Assembly: GCA_039193195.1 (NCBI GenBank)
Contig: JBCCWS010000028.1
Span: 1-64,000, forward strand
Reading direction: 5' to 3'
Source: Pseudomonadota bacterium
Lineage (GTDB): Bacteria; Pseudomonadota; Gammaproteobacteria; Steroidobacterales; JBCBZW01
DNA: 64,000 nt
The notes below the pieces were generated by a model. That model was not told the DNA's origin. It saw only the letters and a program-made list of their open reading frames with translations, and ran no database searches. Shown piece by piece: positions 26,258 to 34,068 of the stretch. The position numbers were made by a program, and so were the translations under genes. The stretch's first letter is position 1. Every line of letters begins with the position of its first letter.

Positions 26258-27033
26258 CAGTTCCAAGCCATACGGGCCGCTTCTGGCGTGGCGCAGGCGT
26301 CGGCGTAGTCTTGGGTCTGACGGCCGTCGTCGGTCTTGGCTGGTGGCTTGCTAGCGAACCGCAGACCGGTGGGCCGCCACCCGCGGTCACCCCCTTGGCG
26401 CCATCGCCCCCCGCCTCGCCGACGCCGATGCCAAGCTTCGCTCCGCCGGTCGAACGGCTGGCCGACCAGGACGCGCAGCCACCAGCAGCGTCGCAAGAGG
26501 CGGTCGCGATCGAACAGATGGCGGCCAGCGCGGCGGCGATGAGCCGAAGCGATGTCGTCGAAGCGCAAGAGCTCTCTGAAGAGGCGGTGGCGAGAGAGAC
26601 GCCATCGGTCGTCGACGCCGCAGATAGGCGAGCGCTCGAAGTGGCTGAGGAACCCATCGAGCGGGATGCCCTACGTCTTCGTGATCGGTTCGACTCCTTG
26701 AGTGACGCGCTGCTTACGGAGGAGCAATCGCAAGTGACAGCAATATTGATTGATCCGATAGGTGGCGATCTTCTCGCGAGCGCGGAGGCATTGAGCGACC
26801 CGCCGCCTTCCTCAGGGCAGTGGATCGATGTCTGGCAGCCCTTCACCAGTCCGGTCTCAGCGCGAGGTTTCGCCGATCGTTTAGAGTTGTTGACGGGTTT
26901 TACCTATCGTGTGCAGCGTCGCCCTGGCGATGGGTTGCATCAGGTAGCGGTGCTGCCGGTGCCTGGCTATGCGCCCGAACAGATGTTGCGGCAAATCGCC
27001 GATCGCAGCGGCCTGGCGATGGCGTCGCCGTGA
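26254..27033 (+). CDS. Membrane-anchored protein with a SPOR-like C terminus
   Basis: A 259-residue bitopic protein. One N-terminal helix (VGVVLGLTAVVGLGWWLA) is followed by a Pro/Ala-rich stretch and an acidic helical region. The C-terminal 75 residues (WIDVWQPFTSPVSARGFADRL, then YRVQRRPGDGLHQVAVLPV) have the size and strand-helix pattern of a SPOR domain, which binds denuded peptidoglycan in division proteins such as FtsN. Similarity is weak, so SPOR is inference. The start overlaps the previous stop (ATGA), and the next gene starts at TGATG. Confidence 0.6.
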   Translation: MTVPSHTGRFWRGAGVGVVLGLTAVVGLGWWLASEPQTGGPPPAVTPLAPSPPASPTPMPSFAPPVERLADQDAQPPAASQEAVAIEQMAASAAAMSRSDVVEAQELSEEAVARETPSVVDAADRRALEVAEEPIERDALRLRDRFDSLSDALLTEEQSQVTAILIDPIGGDLLASAEALSDPPPSSGQWIDVWQPFTSPVSARGFADRLELLTGFTYRVQRRPGDGLHQVAVLPVPGYAPEQMLRQIADRSGLAMASP

Positions 27034-27851
27034 TGCATCCACCGACCGCGCTCGCACGTGCCCTTGGCGCGTTTACGTCCCTAGCCGGGATGTTGCTGAT
27101 GGCATCGGCTCACGCGCTTACCTCGGATCAGGCCTGGCAGCAGTTTTTGGCAGACGAGACGCGACATCTGCCCGCCTCTGGTTACCCTTACCAGCATTGC
27201 TTCGCCGAGTCGGCCCGACGCTACGACTTACCCGAGGCTCTGCTGCTGGCTGTAGGTCGCGGTGAGAGCGCCCTGGATCCTCTCGCAAGATCCCATGCCA
27301 ACGCCTATGGGCTGATGCAGATTCAGTGGCCGGGGACAGCCAAGCACCTTGGGATCCACAGCGTACGCACGCTGCTCAACCCATGCCGCAACGTGGATGC
27401 GGGGGCGCGTTACTTAAGGGAACTTCTAGGCCGCTACGGAAGCTTGGAGCGGGCACTGGCCGCCTACAACGTGGGTCCAGGTCGAGTGTCTGAGCGAGCT
27501 GACGTGCCCCTTCCTGGTGCCGGTCATCGCTACAGCCAGTACATCTACCGGCAGCTGGCAAAGGGTGGAGACCGCGCTTCGCCGCCGCCGTTGAAGGCCG
27601 GGAAGGCGCCGGCATCGCCAACCGCGCCTACGGCGCGGGCCTATCCGCAAACCCACCATCTGGTTGTGTTCGATAGTCCTGTCCGTGCGCATTCACTCGC
27701 CCATGCCCTGTCGCGACGCTATCCACAGCTGGATGTTTCCGCGCAACGTCTCGATGCTCGTAACTTCGCCGTCACGGTGGTGTTGGCGAGTGAGGCGACC
27801 TCGCGCGCTAGCCGCGAGGCCCTGCGCCGTGCGGGCTTCGAGTTGCCTTGA
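27033..27851 (+). CDS. SLT-family lytic transglycosylase with a SPOR-like tail
   Basis: A 272-residue exported enzyme that cleaves peptidoglycan glycan strands. The signal peptide ends at ASAHA. The SLT domain has Glu78 as catalytic acid (AVGRGESALDPLA) followed by ANAYGLMQIQWPGTA, the VDAGARYLRELL helix and LAAYNVGPGRV. After a Pro/Ala linker the last 70 residues (HHLVVFDSPVRAHSLAHAL, then NFAVTVVLAS) have a SPOR-like pattern, echoing the neighbour upstream. I chose ATG 27033, which overlaps the upstream stop. It is the clearest biochemical clue in this cluster: the cluster works on the cell wall. Confidence 0.88.
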   Translation: MHPPTALARALGAFTSLAGMLLMASAHALTSDQAWQQFLADETRHLPASGYPYQHCFAESARRYDLPEALLLAVGRGESALDPLARSHANAYGLMQIQWPGTAKHLGIHSVRTLLNPCRNVDAGARYLRELLGRYGSLERALAAYNVGPGRVSERADVPLPGAGHRYSQYIYRQLAKGGDRASPPPLKAGKAPASPTAPTARAYPQTHHLVVFDSPVRAHSLAHALSRRYPQLDVSAQRLDARNFAVTVVLASEATSRASREALRRAGFELP

Positions 27852-27879
27852 GCAGATCGATCTACGGAGGACCACGTCC

Positions 27880-28362
27880 ATGCTTGCGCTTAGCCACCGC
27901 CACTCTCTCCCCCTAGCGTTGACGATGGTGTTCGCGGTGCTGCTGGGGGCACCCGCGAGCGCGGACAATCGGTACCGCGTGGGTGAACGCTACGATCCCC
28001 CGCCGCGCGTGTACTACGACTACGCTCCCGTAGTCGACGTCAGGGCGCTGCGCGAGCAAGTGCCGGTGCCCGCCGCTTGCTTGCCTTCGACGCAAGCCGA
28101 TGAGGCGACCTTACCGAACCTAGGGGTCGTGCGAGAGTTCGCGGCGTCGATTGCGAGCGCCATCGTGCAGGAAGCAGAGGCTCAGGCAGACGCGCGCGAG
28201 CAGGCGCGTGAGCGCCGTCACAGATGTGAGCGCGAGCGTGTGGAGCCGCGGATCACCGCCTACGAGGTGACGTACCGCTATCGGGGCGAGCAGTACCGCC
28301 GGGTGATGACGCGCGACCCGGGCGACGAGGTGCGCGTGCGCGTGGAAGTGCGCACGCACTAA
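27880..28362 (+). CDS. Exported protein with a YcfJ-like C terminus
   Basis: A 160-residue exported protein. ACGGAGG precedes the ATG at 27880; signal peptide to about residue 29 (LLGAPASA). The end, RITAYEVTYRYRGEQYRRVM followed by TRDPGDEVRVRV, closely resembles the C terminus of YcfJ-family proteins (YDVTYRYxG, RDPG). The glycine-zipper segment those proteins carry is missing here and replaced by a charged helix with many Glu and Arg (EAEAQADAREQARERR). It is the last gene of the forward cluster, 28 bases after the transglycosylase, and converges on pomB three bases away. Confidence 0.75.
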   Translation: MLALSHRHSLPLALTMVFAVLLGAPASADNRYRVGERYDPPPRVYYDYAPVVDVRALREQVPVPAACLPSTQADEATLPNLGVVREFAASIASAIVQEAEAQADAREQARERRHRCERERVEPRITAYEVTYRYRGEQYRRVMTRDPGDEVRVRVEVRTH

Positions 28363-28364
28363 CG

Positions 28365-29408
28365 CTAGATGTCCTCGTCGTAGACGGCGGTCGGGGCAGG
28401 ACCCGCAGGCGCCTGGGGCACGTTCACCCGATTGGGGGCCGCTCGGCGCTGTAGGAAGGGTGCCAACTCGCGCACATCGTTGATGAGCACGGGCTCGGCA
28501 GCTCCACCCTCCGGCGGCGGCTCGTCCGTCGGCAGCGTCAGGGTCATCAGGCCGCCCTCCACCTTGCCTACCACGCTGCCGAGCCGCTCGACCACCTCTG
28601 ACATGTCGTCTTCCGCGTCCTTGTTGCGATCGATGAGCACGTCCACGCGCCGGTTGGCGGCCCGGCCGTCGCGCGTGTCGTTGGTCTCTACTGGTTCCGT
28701 ATCGGCGTGGCCGACCACGAGCAATCGCGCCGGCTCGAGCACACTGTTGCCCAGCATCTCCTGGGTGACCGAGACGGCCCTGGACGCCGACAGCTCCCAG
28801 TTGGAGCGGAAGCGGGCAGTGGCGATCGGCACGTTGTCCGTATGACCTTCGACGCTGACCTGTCCCGACAGCTCGGCGAGCAGATCGCGGATACGATGAA
28901 TGACAGGGACGAAGTCCTGCTTGAGATCCGCCGAGCCACTATCGAAGGAAGCCTTCTCCTGGATGTGGATGGTGATCGTGTCCTTATCCCATTCGAGCTC
29001 CAGTTCGCCGTCCTTGAGCTGCTGTTCCAGAGCCTCGACCACCTTCGCCACATCCTCGAAGTCCGCTCCCTGCTTCTCGAGCCACTTCAGGGAATTCTTG
29101 TTGGTTTGGATGGTGAACTGGCGAACGGATTTGATCGGCGTCGGTTCGGGCTTACCTGGACGGAACTCTCGCGCGATGATGCTGGTGCCGCGAGGCATGA
29201 CGCGGGTCTCCACATCGGCCTGGACGCCGAAGGCGTTCTTGATCTCGCCGGCGAGCTCCTTGAATTTGTTGATGTCCATCTCCGAGAACGCCAGTAGGAG
29301 CACGAAGAAGCTCATCAGCAGTGTACTGAGATCGGCAAAGGTGGACATCCACAGCGGTGCGCCCGGTTCGCATTCGCACTCTTCGCCGGTGTCCTCATCC
29401 CCATCCAT
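28365..29408 (-). CDS. pomB: Flagellar stator protein, PomB/MotB type
   Basis: A 347-residue stator subunit. One membrane helix near 25-43 contains the ion-binding Asp26 (TFADLSTLLMSFFVLLLAFS). The ADLSTLLMSFFVLL sequence is typical of sodium-type PomB rather than E. coli MotB. A plug/linker region and an OmpA-type peptidoglycan-binding domain follow (VSVEGHTDNVPI, WELSASRA, RRVDVLI), ending near residue 250. About 95 further residues, acidic then Pro-rich, extend past the OmpA domain, which is longer than usual. pomA lies immediately upstream (15-base gap). Ion type is inferred from similarity only. Confidence 0.9.
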   Translation of the reverse strand: MDGDEDTGEECECEPGAPLWMSTFADLSTLLMSFFVLLLAFSEMDINKFKELAGEIKNAFGVQADVETRVMPRGTSIIAREFRPGKPEPTPIKSVRQFTIQTNKNSLKWLEKQGADFEDVAKVVEALEQQLKDGELELEWDKDTITIHIQEKASFDSGSADLKQDFVPVIHRIRDLLAELSGQVSVEGHTDNVPIATARFRSNWELSASRAVSVTQEMLGNSVLEPARLLVVGHADTEPVETNDTRDGRAANRRVDVLIDRNKDAEDDMSEVVERLGSVVGKVEGGLMTLTLPTDEPPPEGGAAEPVLINDVRELAPFLQRRAAPNRVNVPQAPAGPAPTAVYDEDI

Positions 29409-29423
29409 CGGTTCTTCCTCGCC

Positions 29424-30179
29424 CTAGTCCTTGCTGCCGCGCTGCTTTACGGGCAGGTAGTTCTCGAGCATGCCCTCGATGACGCGCGGGTTTTGGCCAT
29501 CCTGAATGGCGATTAGCGCGTCGATGATGAGGGACTTCGAGTGCTTCTCTTCCTTCGAGCGCAGGATGAGCTTGTCGGCGATGGGGAAGGCCACCACGTT
29601 GGCGAGCACGGCCCCGTACAGGGTGGTGAGCAGGGCGACGGCCATGGCGGGACCGATTTGCTTCGGGTCGTCCATGTTGGAGAGCATCTGCACCAGGCCG
29701 ATTAGGGTGCCGATCATGCCCATGGCGGGGGCGACGTCGCCGATGGCCTTGAACACGGCTTGCCCTTGGGAGTGGCGATCCACCGTGAGGGCAAGGTCCT
29801 TATTGAGGAGCGTCTTCACCGTCGCAGCGTCGTGGCCGTCGACCAGGTAGCCGATTCCCTTCTTCATGAAGTCGTCGGGAATCTCAGCGCTCTCCAGTGC
29901 CAGCAGACCACCCTGACGCGACATCTGGGCCAGCTCCACGGCCTTGTCGACGAGTGCTCTGGGCTCGCTGACCTTCACCATGATCGCCTTCATCGCCACG
30001 CCAGCGGCGGCGAGGAATTGGCCGATGGTGAACTTCGACAGCGCCACCATCAACGTGCCGCCGAATACGACCAGGATGGAAGGTGGGTTAATAAAGACGA
30101 GTGCGGAGCCGCCCAGCATGACGGCGAGTGCCATGACTGCAAAAGCCCCGACGAAGCCTACTATGGTGGCGAGATCCAA
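29424..30179 (-). CDS. pomA: Flagellar stator protein, PomA/MotA type
   Basis: A 251-residue protein with four membrane helices: two near the N terminus (LATIVGFVGAFAVMALAVML, SILVVFGGTLMVAL) and two after a cytoplasmic loop (APAMGMIGTLIGLVQML, PAMAVALLTTLYGAVLANVVAFPIA). The last two line the ion channel, and the loop carries the charged residues that act on FliG. The length and the VAPAMGMIGTLIG segment fit PomA. The start is TTG with GGGGGA five bases upstream. A sigma-28-like site lies 40 bases further upstream. Confidence 0.93.
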   Translation of the reverse strand: MDLATIVGFVGAFAVMALAVMLGGSALVFINPPSILVVFGGTLMVALSKFTIGQFLAAAGVAMKAIMVKVSEPRALVDKAVELAQMSRQGGLLALESAEIPDDFMKKGIGYLVDGHDAATVKTLLNKDLALTVDRHSQGQAVFKAIGDVAPAMGMIGTLIGLVQMLSNMDDPKQIGPAMAVALLTTLYGAVLANVVAFPIADKLILRSKEEKHSKSLIIDALIAIQDGQNPRVIEGMLENYLPVKQRGSKD

Positions 30180-30219
30180 CCCAGTCCCCCAAAAATTCGA
30201 GTGAGAACGACTGCTAGCT

Positions 30220-30246
30220 TAGTCGGCGGGGGGGACACGGACTTGA
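30220..30246 (-). promoter_or_regulatory. Candidate sigma-28 (FliA) promoter for pomA-pomB
   Basis: On the reverse strand TCAAGTCC, 11 bases, then GCCGACTA. The consensus is TAAAGTTT-N11-GCCGATAA, so spacing is exact, with five of eight matches at -35 and six of eight at -10. Confidence 0.6.
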
Positions 30247-30322
30247 CGGACGGCTCGCAGAAGTGAGACGGCGCGCTGTCAGGTGATGGCAGCTTTGCGA
30301 GCCTGTTCCCGTTCGAAGGTGG

Positions 30323-30826
30323 TTAGCGGCGGGGGAGTTGCCCGATCGTGCTGGAGAGGGCTCCGTCCGGGCCGTAGACCGGAGTGGGTGTCTCCTCGCC
30401 GGCAGCGGCGTGGAGTAAGAGGAGCGTCTGCTCGGCGCGATTGCGCAGGCGAGTGCTCAGCAGCCCGTTGCGCTCGTTCAGTTCCTTGCACTCTAATGTG
30501 AGCGCTTGCAAGGCCCGCCAACTCCCGGCGAGGGTGCCGTCTTGGTCTAAGGTGCGAAGATGAGCCTCCAGCCCCTCGGGGGTCGGCAAACCTTCGCCCG
30601 CTTGGTCGGCTAGGCGTTTGCGGGGATCCGCCTCGTGGAGGCGAGCAATGCAGTCACGCTTGCTTTCCAGCGCGCTGTCTAAGGCGTTTTGATCGCGCTG
30701 CTCGAGGGCTCTGCGTTCGGTGCGCAGCGTAGCCTTCAGTGCATCGGTCAGGGCAGCGCACTCGCGCAGACAGCGGCCAGCGAAGGACCGCGGGCTGTCG
30801 GGGTTGGGTGTTTCGGGCATTGCCAT
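30323..30826 (-). CDS. flgN: FlgN flagellar export chaperone
   Basis: A 167-residue helical protein in the place of FlgN, the chaperone of hook-filament junction proteins FlgK and FlgL, directly after flgM. It has the FlgN outline: an early helix with LKATLRTERRALEQRDQNAL, an LTLECKELNERNGLL helix, and the characteristic YGPDG near the C terminus. The gap to flgM is eight bases. ATG at 30826. Confidence 0.88.
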   Translation of the reverse strand: MAMPETPNPDSPRSFAGRCLRECAALTDALKATLRTERRALEQRDQNALDSALESKRDCIARLHEADPRKRLADQAGEGLPTPEGLEAHLRTLDQDGTLAGSWRALQALTLECKELNERNGLLSTRLRNRAEQTLLLLHAAAGEETPTPVYGPDGALSSTIGQLPRR

Positions 30827-30834
30827 GCCGTCGA

Positions 30835-31173
30835 CTAGTTCCGGTACAGCAGCGAGGCGATGCCACCTTCGGCGGCGAGCAGCTTCTCGGCGACGCGTTC
30901 GGCATCGATGCGGTACTCCCCGTTAGCCAGGGCCGTACGCACTTGCTCGACGCGCGCCGCATTGACCGCCGGCGATGCAGCGATCTGCTCGTCCAGCGCC
31001 TGCAACAGGGCGGCGTCCTCGGTAAGGGACACGGTCTCGGTGGTCGCTAGCGTGGACCGTGATGTCGCACCGGTGCCGGTGTTAGTGGATCGGGCGCTAC
31101 GGTCGGGACCGATGATCCCCGGGTAGCTGCCGCTGGCGCCGCTGCTGCTGGGGCCCGTGATCTTGTCCGTCAC
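30835..31173 (-). CDS. flgM: FlgM anti-sigma-28 factor
   Basis: About 112 residues. FlgM holds FliA inactive until it is exported through the completed hook. The disordered Ser/Thr/Gly-rich N terminus and the C-terminal sigma-binding part (VSLTEDAALLQALDEQIA, VNAARVEQVRTALANGEYRI, ERVAEKLLA) are typical. I prefer GTG 31173, which gives MTDKI and has GGAG six bases upstream; a TTG at 31185 is the alternative. A sigma-28 promoter precedes it, so it is subject to autoregulation. flgN follows. Confidence 0.93.
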   Translation of the reverse strand: MTDKITGPSSSGASGSYPGIIGPDRSARSTNTGTGATSRSTLATTETVSLTEDAALLQALDEQIAASPAVNAARVEQVRTALANGEYRIDAERVAEKLLAAEGGIASLLYRN

Positions 31174-31260
31174 CTCAGTCTCCAATAGCTTGTGGTGGGT
31201 AAGGGCATCATCCGACCGAGGAGCGCCACACTGGCGGCGATCCCCCGTCCTGTGACCTGG

Positions 31261-31287
31261 TTATCGGCAGGGGTCGCGCCGACTTTA
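31261..31287 (-). promoter_or_regulatory. Sigma-28 (FliA) promoter for flgM-flgN
   Basis: On the reverse strand TAAAGTCG, 11 bases, then GCCGATAA. The -10 is a perfect consensus match and the -35 has TAAAGT intact. It is 88 bases upstream of the flgM start. Confidence 0.9.
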
Positions 31288-31359
31288 GGGATTCTGTGAA
31301 GCGCGTCCGTGCAAAGGTCGCAAATTCGACAAAAACGGCACTGTAGGCGGCGCCCGTTG

Positions 31360-32085
31360 TCATTCCAGCAGCACCTCCACCACCTTGGCGCTGCGAATCA
31401 CCCCCTCGACGACGACCTGGGATCGCAAGTTACGCACCCTGATGAGCTCCCCTCGGCTGCCATCCTCTAGCGCCTCACCGGGCATGCCCACGGCGACACC
31501 GCTCGAACTCGCCTTCAAGAGAACCTCTTGCCCCGCCACGATGTCGTGGCTGTGCCCGACGTTGCTAGGGGTGACCACCGCGCCGGCGGCAACCGGACGC
31601 AAGGTGGGTCGGCCGACAAGCTCCTCGTGGCGATGGAACCAGCCGTAGGGAAGCTGATCGATGCGCCGCTCCTCGAGGTAGAGATCCTCGCCCAACAGCC
31701 GCTGCCCACGGGCCAGGGGACGTCTGGCGATGATGACCTCCGCGTAGGTTTCCAAAGCCACTCTTATATACGCGGTCCACACGACCGGTGCCTCGCACTG
31801 GAGAGAGACCGTTCGGTAGGCGCCGGGACGTCGGCCAGGGTCGCGTATGGCTGCGGTGGGTGTCTCAGCGCAAGCCTGCAGCTTCAGGCGTGGATCGAGT
31901 CGCTGTGCCCTCACCACACGACGGTACCCATCGCTCGGTTGGGCGGCCCTCACTGTTCGCTCAGCTATCGCGCTGAGTGCCTCTAAGGGTTGCCAGTGGG
32001 TCGGCGGCGTCGTGGCTCCGGCGGCGGGTGTCAGCAGCATGGCGCCGACGCCGATCAGTGCCCAGAGCCGAATTGCTATCCCCAT
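31360..32085 (-). CDS. flgA: FlgA flagellar P-ring assembly chaperone
   Basis: A 241-residue periplasmic protein needed for P-ring (FlgI) assembly. Signal peptide to about 24 (LWALIGVGAMLLTPAAGA). The SAF-type domain has the expected IIARRPLARGQRLLGEDL and PVAAGAVVTPSNV segments, then GQEVLLKASSSGVAVGMPGEAL and GELIRVRNLRSQVVVEGVI. AAGGACC precedes the ATG. It is divergent from flgB and has its own sigma-54 site. Confidence 0.95.
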   Translation of the reverse strand: MGIAIRLWALIGVGAMLLTPAAGATTPPTHWQPLEALSAIAERTVRAAQPSDGYRRVVRAQRLDPRLKLQACAETPTAAIRDPGRRPGAYRTVSLQCEAPVVWTAYIRVALETYAEVIIARRPLARGQRLLGEDLYLEERRIDQLPYGWFHRHEELVGRPTLRPVAAGAVVTPSNVGHSHDIVAGQEVLLKASSSGVAVGMPGEALEDGSRGELIRVRNLRSQVVVEGVIRSAKVVEVLLE

Positions 32086-32186
32086 GGTCCTTCTCCGCGC
32101 GTAAGCCCTGATTCTTAAAAGGGCTAAGGTAATGGTCTATCGTTACACTGGACATGCCTGAGGTCACGTCCGGTCTACCAGGTAGA

Positions 32187-32202
32187 TGCAAAGCGCGTGC
32201 CT
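32187..32202 (-). promoter_or_regulatory. Sigma-54 promoter for flgA
   Basis: On the reverse strand AGGCACGCGCTTTGCA has the -24 GG and -12 GC with the required ten bases between them, and CAC after GG. It is 102 bases from the flgA start. An AGCCCT/AGGGCT inverted repeat at 32104-32125 lies in the resulting leader. Confidence 0.7.
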
Positions 32203-32410
32203 ATCAAATCTCTGCGCTTTCAGCCCACAGGCAGGGCGATCGCAGGCGTACCCCAGCGCCGCTCGTGGGCAAACCCTTGCCGCCCGTTGCCGCCCGACGG
32301 CAAGTCTCGTGTGCTTGCTAGGCACCCGTTGCCGTGCTCCCTGCGGGCTGGTTCACATCGCCCGTGAGCGCTGGTTCACAGGCCGCCCGCTCAGCGGTGA
32401 ACTCCAGGAC

Positions 32411-32426
32411 TGGCACGCAAGTTGCT
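32411..32426 (+). promoter_or_regulatory. Sigma-54 promoter for the flgB operon
   Basis: TGGCACGCAAGTTGCT matches the sigma-54 consensus TGGCAC-N5-TTGCW completely, with GG and GC ten bases apart. It lies 59 bases before the flgB start. Activation by a FleQ/FlrC-type regulator is expected by family knowledge; that gene is not in the window. Confidence 0.9.
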
Positions 32427-32484
32427 CCTATCCCATGGGAGCGAAGCCGTGAGTCGCTCATTCAGCACTTGCCCGGAGGCACAC

Positions 32485-32892
32485 GTGATATTTGATTTGG
32501 ACAACTACCTGGGGCTCCACGCTCAAGCCATGAAGGTTCGCACCGACCGATCAAAGCTGCTAGCTGCCAATATCGCAAACGCAGATACGCCAAACTTCCA
32601 GGCGCGCGACGTGGATTTCCGGGAAGTGATGCGCAGCTACTTGGACGGCAACCAGCAGGGTACGCGCCTGAACCGAACGCGGGCCGGCCACTTCAGCGAG
32701 CCGACAGTGACTCGCAGCGGTGGCGAGGTGTCCTACCGAGTGCCCATGCAGCCAAGCCTTGACGGTAACACGGTGGAACCAGATATCGAGATCGCGGCCT
32801 TCGCCGAGAACTCCCTGCGCTACCAGGCCACCCTGCGCTTCCTTAGCGGGCGTATCACCGGTCTGCGCGATGCGATTACCGGAGGTCGCTGA
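32485..32892 (+). CDS. flgB: FlgB flagellar proximal rod protein
   Basis: A 135-residue rod protein. The GTG start has CGGAGG five bases upstream. It has the rod-family N terminus with LLAANIANADTPNFQARDVDF and the C-terminal helix (FAENSLRYQATLRFLSGRI) that packs in the rod. First gene of the flgB-L series, two bases before flgC. Confidence 0.95.
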   Translation: MIFDLDNYLGLHAQAMKVRTDRSKLLAANIANADTPNFQARDVDFREVMRSYLDGNQQGTRLNRTRAGHFSEPTVTRSGGEVSYRVPMQPSLDGNTVEPDIEIAAFAENSLRYQATLRFLSGRITGLRDAITGGR

Positions 32893-32894
32893 GC

Positions 32895-33296
32895 ATGTTC
32901 AACATCTTTGATGTGACCGGCAGCGCGATGGCTGCCCAGTCCGTGCGCATGAACGTGACCGCGAGCAACATCGCGAACGCGGAATCCGCGGGCAATTCGC
33001 CCAATGCTACCTACCACGCCAGATCACCGGTCTTCGCCACCATTCTTGACCAGAATTCGCGGGCTCGAGGCGGTGTTCAGGTGCGCGGCGTGGTGGAGGA
33101 CTTATCGCCCGGGCCGCGGCGCTTTGAGCCTACCAATCCGATGGCGGACGAGGAGGGCTACGTCTACCTCAGTAACGTGGACGTGATCGCAGAGATGGTC
33201 AACATGATGTCCGCCTCTCGCACCTACCAGAACAGCATCGAGGTGCTGAATACCTCGAAAGAGATGATGTCCCGCACCCTGACCATCGGCCAGTAA
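32895..33296 (+). CDS. flgC: FlgC flagellar proximal rod protein
   Basis: A 133-residue rod protein. It has the N-terminal VTASNIANAESAGN motif, the central YVYLSNVDVIAEMVNMMSASRTYQ segment shared with FlgG/FlgE C termini and the terminal helix (SIEVLNTSKEMMSRTLTIGQ). Two bases after flgB. Confidence 0.96.
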   Translation: MFNIFDVTGSAMAAQSVRMNVTASNIANAESAGNSPNATYHARSPVFATILDQNSRARGGVQVRGVVEDLSPGPRRFEPTNPMADEEGYVYLSNVDVIAEMVNMMSASRTYQNSIEVLNTSKEMMSRTLTIGQ

Positions 33297-33326
33297 GCGC
33301 GATCCCATAGGAGCCTTATTCGAATC

Positions 33327-33989
33327 ATGATCATCTCAGATCCCCTAGCCCCGTCCTTCGATGTACCACCGTCGACACAGAACCCCTCGGGTATCGACGA
33401 TGCGGAAGACAGCTTCCTGACCCTAATGCTCACGCAGCTGCAGAATCAGAACCCCGTGGAGCCGATGGACAACGGTGAGTTCCTAAGTCAGCTTGCATCC
33501 TTCGAGACCGCCTCGGGCATCCGCGACCTAGAGGACTCCTTCGCGGAGCTTGCCGACGCGCTCGCCGCGAATCAGACCCTGCAGAGCGCCTCGCTGGTTG
33601 GACGCGATGTGATCGCTGAGACGGACGCCGTCGTACTAGAGGAGGGCGGCACAGTCTCCGGCCGGGTACCCCTCGAGGGCTCCGTGGATGACCTGACGGT
33701 CGAGATCACTGACCCGGGAGGCGCGGTGATTCGCCGTCTGTCCCTTGGCGCCCAAGCGGGCTTGACTGACTTCACCTGGGACGGGCGCGATGAGGCCGGC
33801 GCACCCATGCCCGCGGGCACCTATCGGGTGAACGCCATCGGCACTGCGGATGAGGAGACCTTCAGCGCACCGCTCGAGATAGCGACTCGGGTCGACAGCG
33901 TGTTGCTCGGTGGTTTGGGCGGTGAGGTGGAACTCGCCCTTGCCAACGGCGACAAGGTGGCCGTCTCCCAGGTGAAGGAAATCAGCTGA
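33327..33989 (+). CDS. flgD: FlgD hook-capping scaffold protein
   Basis: A 220-residue hook cap that guides FlgE polymerisation and is shed when the hook is done. The N-terminal export and capping motif FLTLMLTQLQNQNPVEPMDNGEFLSQLASFE is typical. A beta-rich C-terminal FLG_D domain (SGRVPLEGSVDDLTVEI, TDFTWDGRDEAGAPMPAGTY) follows. Next to flgE, whose product it caps. Confidence 0.95.
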   Translation: MIISDPLAPSFDVPPSTQNPSGIDDAEDSFLTLMLTQLQNQNPVEPMDNGEFLSQLASFETASGIRDLEDSFAELADALAANQTLQSASLVGRDVIAETDAVVLEEGGTVSGRVPLEGSVDDLTVEITDPGGAVIRRLSLGAQAGLTDFTWDGRDEAGAPMPAGTYRVNAIGTADEETFSAPLEIATRVDSVLLGGLGGEVELALANGDKVAVSQVKEIS

Positions 33990-34068
33990 ATTGGGTTCGC
34001 GGGCAACCCGGCGGCGCTAGCGCAGCGACCCGACCCGCGAACCATCTAGTCAAGAAGAGGAAACTTCC

